Positions 8,341 through 16,312 of a stretch of 24,250 nucleotides of DNA are shown here, one piece after another. The stretch covers positions 1-24,250 of the forward strand of contig JBNRMR010000087.1 in NCBI GenBank assembly GCA_050309705.1, in the 5' to 3' direction. Under the pieces are notes generated by a model, which searched no databases, was not told the DNA's origin, and saw only the letters and a list, made by a program, of their open reading frames with translations. This DNA comes from JBNRMR01 sp050309705. Its GTDB lineage: Bacteria > Bacillota > Clostridia > Christensenellales > UBA1750. The position numbers were made by a program, and so were the translations under genes. Position 1 is the stretch's first letter, and every line of letters starts with the position of its first letter.

Positions 8341-8367
8341 TATGCATATATAAAAAGGAGAATGAAA

Positions 8368-8631
8368 ATGGCAGAAGTTATCAAGAACGAAATCATTGAG
8401 AAGTTCAAAAGACATGAGGGCGACACCGGTTCCCCCGAGGTGCAGATTGCGCTTTTAACAGCGAGAATCAACCATCTGAACGAGCACCTGAAGGAGAACA
8501 AGAAGGATCATCACTCCAGAAGGGGTCTGCTTGTCATGGTCGGTAAGCGCAGAGGTCTGCTGGACTATCTGATGAAGGTTGACATCAACCGTTACCGCAC
8601 ACTTATAGCTGAACTGGGAATCAGAAGGTAA
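8368..8631 (+). CDS. rpsO: 30S ribosomal protein S15
   Basis: S15 is a primary binder of the 16S rRNA central domain. The 87 residues carry the family signature HEGDTGSPEVQIALLTARINHL and the HHSRRGL motif, ending in YRTLIAELGIRR as expected. ATG 8368 is preferred to ATG 8362. The sequence AAGGAG ends at 8360, so the second ATG has a normal 7-nt spacing while the first has only one nucleotide, and the second also gives the normal MAEVIK-type N terminus. The gene is flanked by its own promoter and terminator. Confidence 0.97.
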   Translation: MAEVIKNEIIEKFKRHEGDTGSPEVQIALLTARINHLNEHLKENKKDHHSRRGLLVMVGKRRGLLDYLMKVDINRYRTLIAELGIRR

Positions 8632-8639
8632 TGCGTTAG

Positions 8640-8676
8640 GCTCCCCGGATATAATTTCGGGGGGCTGTCTTTATTT
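8640..8676 (+). terminator. Intrinsic terminator after rpsO
   Basis: GCTCCCCG (8640-8647) pairs with CGGGGGGC (8658-8665), with one G-U pair and a 10-nt loop, then TGTCTTTATTT. The T-tract is interrupted, so some read-through into pnp is likely. Confidence 0.7.
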
Positions 8677-8902
8677 CCCGACAAAAGCGGGAATGCTATT
8701 ATTGAAACCGGCACTGTCCGTCGTGACGCGGCGTGGGGTTTGCCAAGTTTTTTGCAGCTCTTTATTTGCGCAGCAAAAATGCCGATGCTAAAGGCACGCT
8801 TGAGCCTGAATATTGGCAGATGCAAAAGCAAAGAATTTGGTAAACCTCGCGCACGGGCGGATATGCTTGTTATATCAAATTCCGTGAGGAGGAAACTATT
8901 TA
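8677..8902 (+). other. Intergenic region and probable pnp leader
   Basis: No gene is visible in these 226 bases. TTCCCG (8675-8680) and CGGGAA (8688-8693) form a small inverted repeat ending just before TGCTATTAT, a possible extended -10 element (8694-8702). Further on, TTTTTGC (8749-8755) pairs with GCAAAAA (8773-8779). PNPase genes often have structured, autoregulated leaders, but I recognise no known element here. The pnp ribosome binding site GGAGGAAAC ends the region. Confidence 0.35.
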
Positions 8903-11089
8903 ATGGAACACAAAATTTACACGATGGAGCTAGGTGGCAGAACCCTTAAGATGGAGTTCGGCCGCTATGCGCAGCAGGCCAGCGGGTCTGTTTTTATCAG
9001 CATCGACGACACCGTCGTGATGTGCAACGTCACCGTTTCGGACAAGCCCCGCGACGGCATCGACTTCTTCCCTCTGGGCGTTGACTTCGAAGAAAAGCTT
9101 TATTCCGTGGGCAGAATCCCCGGCGGCTACATCAAGCGCGAGGGCAGGCCTTCTGAAAAAGCTATTCTTACATCCAGGCTTATCGACAGGCCCCTGCGCC
9201 CCCTCTTTCCCGAAGGCTTCCGCAACGATGTGAACATCGTCTGCACCACCCTTTCGGTAGAGCCGGACGTGACGCCCGATATCCCCGCCATGATCGGCGC
9301 ATCCATGGCCCTTTCCATATCTGAAATTCCCTTTGGCGGCCCTGTGGGTGCAGTTTGCATCGGACTGATTGACGGCCAGTACATCGTGAACCCGGACATG
9401 GAGCAGACAGAACAGTCTTTGATGCACCTTGTTGTCGCCGGAACAAAGGACGCCGTGATGATGGTGGAGGCCGGCGCGAAGGAAGTCTCCGAGGAGGAAA
9501 TGCTGGGCGGTATTTTGTTCGCCCATGAGCAGATCAAAAAGATTGTGGCCCTCCAGGAGCAGGTCGTGGCCGAGCTGGGCAAGGAAAAGAAGGCCTTTGA
9601 CCTGGTGCTGGTTGGCGAAGATGTGGCTGAAAAGGTGAACGAGGTTTCCCTTGGAATGATCGAGCATGCCTTTACCACATATGACAGGCAGGAGCGCCAA
9701 CAGCGCGAGGAAGAAGCCTCGCAGAAAACCCACGAAGCTTTGGACGAGCTCTTTGAGGGTCGCCAGGGCGAGATCAACGACGCTCTTTACGCGCTGACCA
9801 AAACTGTCATGCGCAAAAACATAACTGAAAAGGGCATTCGCCCCGACGGCCGCTCCTTGACGGAAGTGCGCCCCATCTGGTGCGAAGTGGGGATTTTGCC
9901 CCGCACCCACGGCTCCGGCGTTTTCACCAGGGGCCAGACCCAGGCGCTGACAATCGCCACCCTTGGGCCCATGAGCGAAATCCAGAAGCTGGACGGCGTT
10001 TCAAACGATGAGTTCAAGCGCTACATGCACCACTATAATTTCCCGCCCTTCTCCGTTGGCGAGGCAAGGCCCATGCGCAGTCCCGGCAGGCGCGAGATTG
10101 GCCACGGCGCCTTGGCGGAAAGAGCGTTGCTTCCGGTGCTGCCCGATGAGGCTGATTTCCCCTATGCCATCAGGACTGTCACCGAGGTGCTGTCCTCCAA
10201 TGGCTCCACCTCCCAGGCGGCTGTCTGCGGCTCAACTCTTTCACTGATGGACGCCGGCGTTCCCATCAAGGCTCCGGTTGCGGGCGTTGCGATGGGCCTG
10301 ATCAAGGATACAAGCTCCGGCCAGGTTGCCGTGTTGACGGACATCCAAGGCCTTGAGGACTTCCTTGGCGACATGGACTTCAAAGTCGCCGGAACCAAGG
10401 ACGGCATCACCGCCATTCAAATGGACATAAAGATAAAGGGCATCGACGAACCCGTGCTTAGGCAGGCCCTGAGCCAGGCTCATGATGGAAGAATGCACAT
10501 TCTGGGCAAGATGCTTGAAACATTGCCCGAACCAAGAGAAAGCCTTTCCAAGCACGCACCGAAGATCATCACCTTTACAATTGATCCGGACAAGATTCGC
10601 GAGGTTATCGGCAGTGGCGGCAAAGTTATCAACAAGATCATCGCCGACACCGGCGTCAAGATCGATCTGGAGGACGACGGCAGAGTTTACATCGCCACCC
10701 CGGACGAGGAGGCGGCCAAGAAGGCAAAGGCCATCATCGACGGCATAGTGAAGGAAATCGAGGTCGGCGAGGAGTATCTGGGCACCGTTGTGAGAATACT
10801 ATCCGAAGTAGGCGCCTTCATAGAGCTGCTTCCCGGCAAGGACGGCATGGTTCATATCTCCAGAATTGCCGAAGGCAGAGCCGAAAAGGTTGAGGACGTA
10901 GTCAAGATTGGCGACAAGATTCCCGTGAAGGTTGTGGAAATTGACAGCCAGGGCAGGATAAACCTTGACCGCACCGATATCGACCTTAGCAAGAAGCCCC
11001 CGCGCAAGCCCAGAGGCGACAGGCCCTCCGGCGGCGGTCGCTCAGGCCCCGGCGGCAGAGGCGGCAATCGCCCACCCAGGCGCGACTGA
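8903..11089 (+). CDS. pnp: Polyribonucleotide nucleotidyltransferase (PNPase)
   Basis: PNPase degrades RNA 3' to 5' by phosphorolysis and forms a homotrimer. The 728 residues contain the first RNase PH domain (about 12-145, with FFPLGVDFEEKLYSVGRIPG), the helical linker, the second RNase PH domain (about 320-460, with DEFKRYMHHYNFPPFSVGE), a KH domain with GSGGK at 570-574 and an S1 domain (about 622-690). The last 35 residues are a basic Arg/Gly/Pro-rich tail, probably an extra RNA-binding segment. ATG 8903 follows GAGGAGGAAA. It is downstream of rpsO, as in most bacteria. Confidence 0.98.
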   Translation: MEHKIYTMELGGRTLKMEFGRYAQQASGSVFISIDDTVVMCNVTVSDKPRDGIDFFPLGVDFEEKLYSVGRIPGGYIKREGRPSEKAILTSRLIDRPLRPLFPEGFRNDVNIVCTTLSVEPDVTPDIPAMIGASMALSISEIPFGGPVGAVCIGLIDGQYIVNPDMEQTEQSLMHLVVAGTKDAVMMVEAGAKEVSEEEMLGGILFAHEQIKKIVALQEQVVAELGKEKKAFDLVLVGEDVAEKVNEVSLGMIEHAFTTYDRQERQQREEEASQKTHEALDELFEGRQGEINDALYALTKTVMRKNITEKGIRPDGRSLTEVRPIWCEVGILPRTHGSGVFTRGQTQALTIATLGPMSEIQKLDGVSNDEFKRYMHHYNFPPFSVGEARPMRSPGRREIGHGALAERALLPVLPDEADFPYAIRTVTEVLSSNGSTSQAAVCGSTLSLMDAGVPIKAPVAGVAMGLIKDTSSGQVAVLTDIQGLEDFLGDMDFKVAGTKDGITAIQMDIKIKGIDEPVLRQALSQAHDGRMHILGKMLETLPEPRESLSKHAPKIITFTIDPDKIREVIGSGGKVINKIIADTGVKIDLEDDGRVYIATPDEEAAKKAKAIIDGIVKEIEVGEEYLGTVVRILSEVGAFIELLPGKDGMVHISRIAEGRAEKVEDVVKIGDKIPVKVVEIDSQGRINLDRTDIDLSKKPPRKPRGDRPSGGGRSGPGGRGGNRPPRRD

Positions 11090-11181
11090 TCATCTTCGGT
11101 CAAGGCGGCATTGGGATCAGAAGTGCCCGGCCAAAATTGATTCTCCGCGCGGTTTTCCTTGAAATCGGATTTCATCGGCAG

Positions 11182-11219
11182 GAGGGACGGCGAGAGTCGT
11201 CCCTCGTTTGATTTTTGCG
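11182..11219 (+). terminator. Intrinsic terminator after pnp
   Basis: GAGGGACG (11182-11189) pairs perfectly with CGTCCCTC (11198-11205) around an 8-nt loop, followed by GTTTGATTTTT. It separates pnp from the peptidase gene. The 92 bases before it (11090-11181) hold no recognisable gene. Confidence 0.85.
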
Positions 11220-11256
11220 TTTAATTTTTCCGCACAATAAAAGAAACAGGTGAACT

Positions 11257-12510
11257 ATGCACAAGTATGACAGCTTTACACTTGACAACGGACTCAGGAT
11301 AATCGCCCAACCCCTGCCCGCATTCAGATCGACAGCGGTGGGCATATGGCTCAAGGCCGGCTCCGTAGACGAAAGCGCCCAAAGCAATGGCTATTCCCAT
11401 TTTATAGAGCATCTTCTGTTTAAAGGCACAAAGAGCCGCACCGCCAAGGATCTTGCCGAGGAGATGGATCTTTTGGGCGGCAATGTGAACGCCTTCACAG
11501 CCAAAGAATGCACCTGCTTCCACGCAAAGGTGATGGACGAACAGCTTCCGGGCGCCATGGAGCTTTTGAGCGACCTGGTTTTAAACGCCAAGCTTGACCC
11601 TAATGACATCGAAAGGGAGAAGGGCGTGGTTTTGGAGGAAATCTCCATGGTGGAGGACAGCCCCGAGGACGTGGTTCATGATCTTATCGCCAGCGCAAAC
11701 TTTGGTGAAACTCCCCTTTCCCGCACCATATTAGGCCCGGCTCAGAACATACAAACTGCCACCCGCGAAAGCGTATTGGCCTACAAGGATAGCCTTTACA
11801 GCCCCTATAACTGTGTGGTTTCAGTGGCCGGCAGCTACGACAGGGACGAGCTTTTAAGGCTGGTGGAGAAGTATTTGGGCGGCTGGCAGGGCAAACCAGT
11901 CACTGAAAGAAAGCCCTTCGAGGGCGCTCAAAAAAGGAAGATGTTCAGGGAAAAGCCAATTGAGCAGGCCCATCTTTGCCTGGGATTTGACGGCATACCT
12001 CAGGGTGACGACAGGATCTACCCACTTTCGATTTTCAGCAGCGTTTTCGGCGGGGGCATGTCCTCGCGCCTTTTCCAAAAGATCCGCGAGGAGCAGGGTC
12101 TTGCCTACACCGTCTACAGCTATCCCTCATCATATGTGGGGGTGGGCGTTTTCACCATATATGCCGGAACATCCCCCAAAAACGTGCAGGCAGTTATCGA
12201 CACAGTGGCGGCGGAAATTCAGAGCATCAAAAAAGATGGAGTCACAAAGAGTGAGTTCGACAAGGCGAAAACCCAGCTTAAAGGCGGCTACATTCTCTCC
12301 CAGGAGAGCACGGTTTCCAGGATGAACGCCATCGGCAGAAACGCGCTGATGCTGGACAGATTCACAACCGAGGAGGAGACCATCGCCAAGATCGAGTCCA
12401 CCACAATTGATGATGTTATGGAGGTCATGGAGCAGGTGCTTGCATCGCCCATGAGCGCGGCCCTTATCGGCAGCGGCTGCACGGCGGATTATTCCGCTCT
12501 TGAAAAATAA
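11257..12510 (+). CDS. M16B family zinc metallopeptidase (MlpA/YmxG-like, processing-peptidase type)
   Basis: A 417-residue M16 peptidase with the inverted zinc motif H48-FI-E51-H52 and a downstream acidic ligand at E128 (VLEE), the same spacing as mitochondrial processing peptidase beta subunits. The C-terminal half has the usual second M16 domain with GGGMSSRLFQKIREEQGLAYTVYSYPSSY. There is no signal peptide, so it is cytosolic. In Bacillus subtilis the homologue MlpA lies just downstream of pnp, and the position here matches. The physiological substrate is not established. The ribosome binding site (AGGTGA) is modest. Confidence 0.93.
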   Translation: MHKYDSFTLDNGLRIIAQPLPAFRSTAVGIWLKAGSVDESAQSNGYSHFIEHLLFKGTKSRTAKDLAEEMDLLGGNVNAFTAKECTCFHAKVMDEQLPGAMELLSDLVLNAKLDPNDIEREKGVVLEEISMVEDSPEDVVHDLIASANFGETPLSRTILGPAQNIQTATRESVLAYKDSLYSPYNCVVSVAGSYDRDELLRLVEKYLGGWQGKPVTERKPFEGAQKRKMFREKPIEQAHLCLGFDGIPQGDDRIYPLSIFSSVFGGGMSSRLFQKIREEQGLAYTVYSYPSSYVGVGVFTIYAGTSPKNVQAVIDTVAAEIQSIKKDGVTKSEFDKAKTQLKGGYILSQESTVSRMNAIGRNALMLDRFTTEEETIAKIESTTIDDVMEVMEQVLASPMSAALIGSGCTADYSALEK

Positions 12511-12548
12511 ATTTTTGATAATAAACTAATTATTAATATGGAGAGAGC

Positions 12549-12953
12549 ATGAACAGGGAATATGAAAAGGTGAGGGAGTTCCACCTTCGTTTTGGCGCGC
12601 CCCACGCCGACAGCCCCCAACTTCTGGACAAGGACCGGGTGGAAAAACGCAGCGGCTGGATGCGCGAGGAGATCGACGAACTGGGCGAAGCAACTGATAT
12701 ATACGAGCAGGCGGACGCAATGATCGACCTTATATATTTTGCTTTGGGCACATTGGTGGAAATGGGCGTGCAGCCGGACGAGCTGTTCGACATCGTCCAC
12801 GCAGCCAATATGTCAAAGCTGTTTATGGACGGCACCGCCCACTCAAACCAAAGCACCAAGATAATCAAGCCCCCCAACTGGGAAGACCCAAAGCCGCAGC
12901 TGATTCGCGCCATCGACGCTATGGGAAAACCCTCCGAAGGGCACTCAGACTAG
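12549..12953 (+). CDS. MazG-like / all-alpha NTP pyrophosphohydrolase
   Basis: A 134-residue helical protein. It has an EExxE motif at residues 40-44 and ExxD at 53-56, followed by D60, the Mg-binding arrangement of MazG and HisE-type NTP pyrophosphohydrolases. Such enzymes hydrolyse nucleoside triphosphates or related phosphates to the monophosphate and PPi, often for house-cleaning. The C-terminal stretch with IIKPPNWEDPKPQL is Pro-rich and may position substrate. GGAGAG precedes ATG 12549. It lies 38 bp after the peptidase gene and probably shares its transcript. The substrate is unknown. Confidence 0.8.
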   Translation: MNREYEKVREFHLRFGAPHADSPQLLDKDRVEKRSGWMREEIDELGEATDIYEQADAMIDLIYFALGTLVEMGVQPDELFDIVHAANMSKLFMDGTAHSNQSTKIIKPPNWEDPKPQLIRAIDAMGKPSEGHSD

Positions 12954-12960
12954 AGCATAC

Positions 12961-12990
12961 AAAAAAGACCCGAAAACACGGGTCTTTTTT
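12961..12990. terminator. Bidirectional terminator between convergent genes
   Basis: A 12-bp perfect inverted repeat (12961-12972 with 12979-12990, loop AAAACA) has an A-run on the left arm and a T-run on the right. It can end transcription of the plus-strand MazG-like gene and of the minus-strand kinase gene. Confidence 0.93.
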
Positions 12991-12994
12991 TGCG

Positions 12995-14086
12995 CTAGAA
13001 CTCCATTTTTACTTTGAAGTCGCAGTGGCTTTGGATGTCCAGCTTTTCAAAGTAAAAGTTTTCAAGGGGAATCCATCGGTCGATGAACATCCGGTAAAGC
13101 TCGGGGCCGTTTCTTTTCAGAATGCGCTGCCTCTGCTCGTCCTCGTCGATATCAACAAACACTTTGATATCATAGCCCTCCCTGAGGTCAGGCCTCATGC
13201 TGTATGAGCCCTCCACAATCCTTAGCGGAGCCTCATCAAGCGGCGGGATGCTCTTGCTCCCCTGAAGCCTCATCACCGAACAATCGAAAGCCCTGTATGT
13301 AAAACCCTTCGGCGTCCTTAGCGCCGGGGAAACTTCCCGGAGGAACCTTTCATAGTCCACATTACCTCCCGGCTCGTCAAATCGCTCTTTTGTGCGTTTT
13401 TCAGGGGGCAAAAAGAAATCGTCCATGGCGATTACCGCTGCGCCTTTACCTCCAAAGACGGACATCGTCAGCTCTGCCAGGGTGGTCTTACCCCCTCCGC
13501 AGCGGCCGTCGATTGCCAAAACTGCGCCGCCCTTCTCGTTTAACCTTTCGAACACCGCACAAAGCATTGGCCAAAGACCTATGTATTTCCCCTGCACAAC
13601 CCTGTATGATGGAAAATATGCCTGCCTATATGCCCGGCTGTGGCTCACGGGCGGATAACCCTTTTCAGCATATGCAGCCAGGTATTCCTCCAGCTCCTCC
13701 AGCGGGAAAGGAGGGTCTTTTTCGGCACAAAGCGCTTTTAATTGGCCGAGTTTCTCCTCAAAGGAAGCTTTACTGCCTGTCGTTGCGTTTGCGCTCATGA
13801 CAAAGAGCCTGTTTACCAGCGGCAAAAGACGCTCCGGCACAAGGGCGATATCAACCCTTGCCAAGCCTCCGCCGATGTCCTCAAAAAGCTGACGACCCTT
13901 ATGGTCAAGCCCTGCAAGCTCCATCCATTCCTCTTTAAGGCGGGAAAATGCCGCGCTTTCATCGCTTATCATATGCCCGCCGCCAAACTCGCTTTGATAT
14001 ATCAGCTTTACGGCGTCGGCAACCTCCATAAGAGGGTATTTTTTTCTGCTTTTAAGCAGCAAACTTTGAATGTTTGTCATTGTCAT
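12995..14086 (-). CDS. Two-domain protein: unknown N-terminal domain fused to a uridine-kinase-like P-loop kinase
   Basis: The C-terminal half is a P-loop kinase. G194-R-C-G-G-G-K200-T is the Walker A motif, VIAMDDFFLPPEKRT follows as the substrate-binding segment, and a lid region LKRNGPELYRMF appears near the end. This resembles uridine, pantothenate and nicotinamide riboside kinases. The first 175 or so residues form a separate domain of unknown function with the distinctive YQSEFGGGHMISDE. ATG 14086 or ATG 14080 could be the start; both lie inside the 3' end of the ECF gene, so translation is probably coupled. The substrate is unknown; the neighbour suggests a nucleoside or vitamin-like compound. 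Confidence 0.8.
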   Translation of the reverse strand: MTMTNIQSLLLKSRKKYPLMEVADAVKLIYQSEFGGGHMISDESAAFSRLKEEWMELAGLDHKGRQLFEDIGGGLARVDIALVPERLLPLVNRLFVMSANATTGSKASFEEKLGQLKALCAEKDPPFPLEELEEYLAAYAEKGYPPVSHSRAYRQAYFPSYRVVQGKYIGLWPMLCAVFERLNEKGGAVLAIDGRCGGGKTTLAELTMSVFGGKGAAVIAMDDFFLPPEKRTKERFDEPGGNVDYERFLREVSPALRTPKGFTYRAFDCSVMRLQGSKSIPPLDEAPLRIVEGSYSMRPDLREGYDIKVFVDIDEDEQRQRILKRNGPELYRMFIDRWIPLENFYFEKLDIQSHCDFKVKMEF

Positions 14087-14609
14087 TAATTAAGTTCGCT
14101 TTCTTAAGGGCGATAATGATCGGCGGGATCAGCAGTATGTGCAAAATTATTCCCGGGACTGCGTTCACAAATCCGCCGGCGATGAACATGGCCCAGGTGA
14201 ACCCGCTTTCGCTAAGCCCTGCAATAACGACTCTGGCAGCGCCCCAGACAAGGCGCCCTGCAAACATGGCAACTATCAGCGTCACATATATAAACAGGTT
14301 TTTCTTAGGCAAAATTCTATGCAAAATGCCGGTCAAAAAGCCGTATGCGGCAAGCTCGAAGGCCATGGCCATGCCTGTGGGGAATATGGGCGGCATTCCA
14401 AAGAGGACAAACCTTAGCAATGGCGACACAAAGCCCACCACAAGGCCGTATGGCCAGCCGCATATGAATCCGCACAGAAGCACGGGGATGTGCATCGGCG
14501 CAAGGGCGCTGCCGATCTGGGGGATCTGCCCGGTCAAAAGGGGAAGGACCATCGCAATTGCCAGGAAAAGACCCGATAAAACCGTGTTTTTCACAATGTT
14601 ATTTCTCAT
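14052..14609 (-). CDS. ECF transporter S component (substrate-binding membrane protein)
   Basis: A hydrophobic protein of 185 residues with about six membrane segments. The stretch ALAPMHIPVLLCGFICGWPYG followed by PLLRFVLFGMPP is typical of energy-coupling-factor S components, which bind vitamins or nucleobase-like compounds and share a common EcfAAT module encoded elsewhere. ATG 14609 is chosen because GGAGGA stands just upstream; an in-frame extension to 14657 has no proper site. The gene overlaps the kinase by about 35 bp and has its own promoter. The ligand cannot be assigned from sequence. Confidence 0.82.
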   Translation of the reverse strand: MRNNIVKNTVLSGLFLAIAMVLPLLTGQIPQIGSALAPMHIPVLLCGFICGWPYGLVVGFVSPLLRFVLFGMPPIFPTGMAMAFELAAYGFLTGILHRILPKKNLFIYVTLIVAMFAGRLVWGAARVVIAGLSESGFTWAMFIAGGFVNAVPGIILHILLIPPIIIALKKANLINDNDKHSKFAA

Positions 14610-14730
14610 GTTTCCTCCAAAATAAAAAGATATGCGCCTGTCTTCTGGCAGACCCATACCTTCATGGCATGATTTTCTGTAAAATTATTAATACGGTATT
14701 GAATGACGGCTTCAGCCAGTCTCTGATCAC
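14610..14730 (-). promoter_or_regulatory. Long leader of the ECF-kinase operon with nested helices
   Basis: About 120 nt separate the -10 from the start. CTGGC (14719-14715) can pair with GCCAG (14649-14645), and inside it ATACC (14699-14695) with GGTAT (14660-14656). I do not recognise a known riboswitch. There is no TPP CUGAGA box, no FMN (RFN) element and no THF-type core. It may be an uncharacterised regulatory RNA or an unstructured leader. Confidence 0.35.
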
Positions 14731-14760
14731 ATTATAGCACAGACGGAGGTCTCAGGTCAA
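14731..14760 (-). promoter_or_regulatory. Promoter of the ECF-kinase operon
   Basis: TTGACC (14760-14755) and a perfect TATAAT (14736-14731) are 18 bp apart on the minus strand, and TGC precedes the -10. It lies directly after the methyltransferase gene, so the ECF-kinase pair is probably an independent operon. Confidence 0.75.
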
Positions 14761-14787
14761 TTTTCCATTCTGGCCTGATCATCCCGG

Positions 14788-15384
14788 CTATTTTGAGCTT
14801 CTAAGCACCCAGTACCCTCCGCCCCGGTTCACCGTTTCACAGCTTCCAAAAAGCTCAGACAAAAAAGCCTTGGCTGAGGGCGCGCCCTGCTGTTTGCGTA
14901 TGACGATATAAAGCTCGCCCCCGGGATTCAGCCGCTCATGTGCCTGACGGAAGATGTCATATATCACCTGCTTGCCGGCGCGAATCGGCGGGTTCGTGAC
15001 AATTAAATCAAAGCGTTCGCCTTCAGCCAGGGCCTTCATGCCATCGCTTTCCTTAACCCTTGCATTTTCCACGCCGTTCAGATTAATGTTTTCACCGCAA
15101 AGGCTCACCGCCCGGCGGTTTACATCCAGCATAGTAACCCGCGCCCGGGGGTTTTCCTTGGCAATAATTATGCCTATTGGCCCCCAACCGCAGCCGATGT
15201 CCGCCACGCTTCCGGTCGAGGAAGGCAAACTTTCCAGCAATAGCTTGCTGCCCGGGTCCAGATGGCCCTTTGAAAAAACACCGCTTCCCGTGTAAAACGG
15301 GTATTCTTTCCCGCGAAGCTCCAGCTTGATCATGCCCTTATTCTCATCCGAGGCAGGCTTGTTTGTGTAGTAATGATCGTTCAT
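14788..15384 (-). CDS. Class I SAM-dependent methyltransferase, RsmC/YbxB-like
   Basis: A predicted rRNA guanine N2-type methyltransferase of 198 residues. SAM motif I is VADIGCGWGPIG. Motif IV is TNPPIRAGK, the NPP(I/F) signature of N-methyltransferases acting on guanine. The YbxB-like end IVIRKQQGAPSAKAFLSELF is also present. ATG 15384 (MNDHYYTNKP) is chosen because it matches the N terminus of YbxB-type homologues. A GTG at 15453 has a very good GGAGGT site and would add 23 residues and overlap the rsuA-like gene. The bacterial RsmC target is 16S rRNA G1207; activity here is inferred. Confidence 0.88.
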   Translation of the reverse strand: MNDHYYTNKPASDENKGMIKLELRGKEYPFYTGSGVFSKGHLDPGSKLLLESLPSSTGSVADIGCGWGPIGIIIAKENPRARVTMLDVNRRAVSLCGENINLNGVENARVKESDGMKALAEGERFDLIVTNPPIRAGKQVIYDIFRQAHERLNPGGELYIVIRKQQGAPSAKAFLSELFGSCETVNRGGGYWVLRSSK

Positions 15385-15436
15385 TTGCTCATTTCCTCTC
15401 CAGTCAGCGTGTTGGTCAAGGAGCGTCCCTTGAAAC

Positions 15437-16156
15437 TTATTGGTCAGAGTCACTAGGCGTACCTCCGACTGCCCTGTAAAGCGTCTCGATTTCCTCTGGC
15501 AGAAGCTGGCGCCACTCCCCTTCCGCCAAAGAGGCGTCCAACTCCACGGTGGCCAGGCTATTGCGGCGCAGCTTTTCCACGGGCTTTCCCACCGCCGCGA
15601 ACATCCGCTTCACCTGGTGAAACTTGCCCTCCGTCACCGTCAGTCTGCCAACACTTTCCTCCATAATCTCCAGTTGTGCCGGCCTGGCAGTGAAGTCCCT
15701 CAGCTCAAGACCTCTTTCAAATGCGGCGATATCCCCCTGCGTTAATATTCCGTTCACCTTCGCGGTGTACACTTTAGGTACAGCCCTTGAAGGCGAAGCA
15801 AGCCTATGGTTCAGTTCGCCGTCGGTCGTGAATATGAGCAGCCCTGTCACATCCTTGTCCAGCCGACCAACTGGGGAAATGCCCCGTTTGACAAAAACTG
15901 GATCGATCAGCTCCATGACGGTGGGAGCGCTTTTGTCCCTGGCAGCGGTGAGGACTCCGGCTGGCTTGTTCATCATCAGATGTATGTGCTCTTGGTAGCA
16001 GACCGCATCGCCGTTTACAGTCACCTGGCCGCTAACCTTCTGCTCCTTCGAGGATACGGTCGCGCCGTCCATTAAAACCGCGCCCTTGCGGATGAGGGCT
16101 GCGGCCTCCTTGCGGCTTATGCCCAGAGATAAAGAAAGATAGCGGTCTATGCGCAT
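15437..16156 (-). CDS. Pseudouridine synthase of the RsuA/RluB/RluE/RluF family
   Basis: A 239-residue rRNA pseudouridine synthase. An N-terminal S4 RNA-binding domain (about 1-45) precedes the catalytic domain with MMNKPAGVL and G97-RLD100-KDVTGLL, where D100 is the catalytic aspartate. GKFHQVKRMFAAVGKPVEKLRR near the C terminus is the standard RsuA-type motif. The best match is RsuA (16S rRNA), but RluB-type 23S activity cannot be excluded. ATG 16156 follows AGGAGGT. The methyltransferase gene follows closely, giving an rRNA-modification pair. Confidence 0.93.
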   Translation of the reverse strand: MRIDRYLSLSLGISRKEAAALIRKGAVLMDGATVSSKEQKVSGQVTVNGDAVCYQEHIHLMMNKPAGVLTAARDKSAPTVMELIDPVFVKRGISPVGRLDKDVTGLLIFTTDGELNHRLASPSRAVPKVYTAKVNGILTQGDIAAFERGLELRDFTARPAQLEIMEESVGRLTVTEGKFHQVKRMFAAVGKPVEKLRRNSLATVELDASLAEGEWRQLLPEEIETLYRAVGGTPSDSDQ

Positions 16157-16248
16157 AAGGCAAACCTCCTCATCAGATGGGGATATGTTTCGCCAAAAGC
16201 AGTGCCAAAACCTCTTTTGCTCGGCTAATAGGCATGTTTATTGCCATT

Positions 16249-16276
16249 TTGCCCATAATTATTTATGAGGTATAAA
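16249..16276 (+). promoter_or_regulatory. Possible promoter of the YugP-like gene
   Basis: TTGCCC (16249-16254) and TATAAA (16271-16276) are 16 bp apart and about 36 bp before the start codon. The region is AT-rich and divergent from the rsuA-like gene. I found no convincing promoter for the minus-strand gene in the same gap. Confidence 0.4.
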
Positions 16277-16312
16277 CAAGAAAGCTAATTTTGTTGGAAA
16301 GGAAGTGAAGTT

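Noticed and set aside
8930..9910. A 326-codon open frame on the minus strand inside pnp
   Set aside because: Antisense shadow of a clear RNase PH domain, with His/Gly-rich low-complexity translation and no family resemblance.
14610..14657. Upstream extension of the ECF S-component start to ATG 14657
   Set aside because: The extra residues are polar and lie in the leader, and the GGAGGA site points to ATG 14609.
14610..14730. THF, TPP or FMN riboswitch in the ECF leader
   Set aside because: The conserved cores of these classes (for example the CUGAGA box of TPP) are not visible, so only an unknown structured leader is reported.
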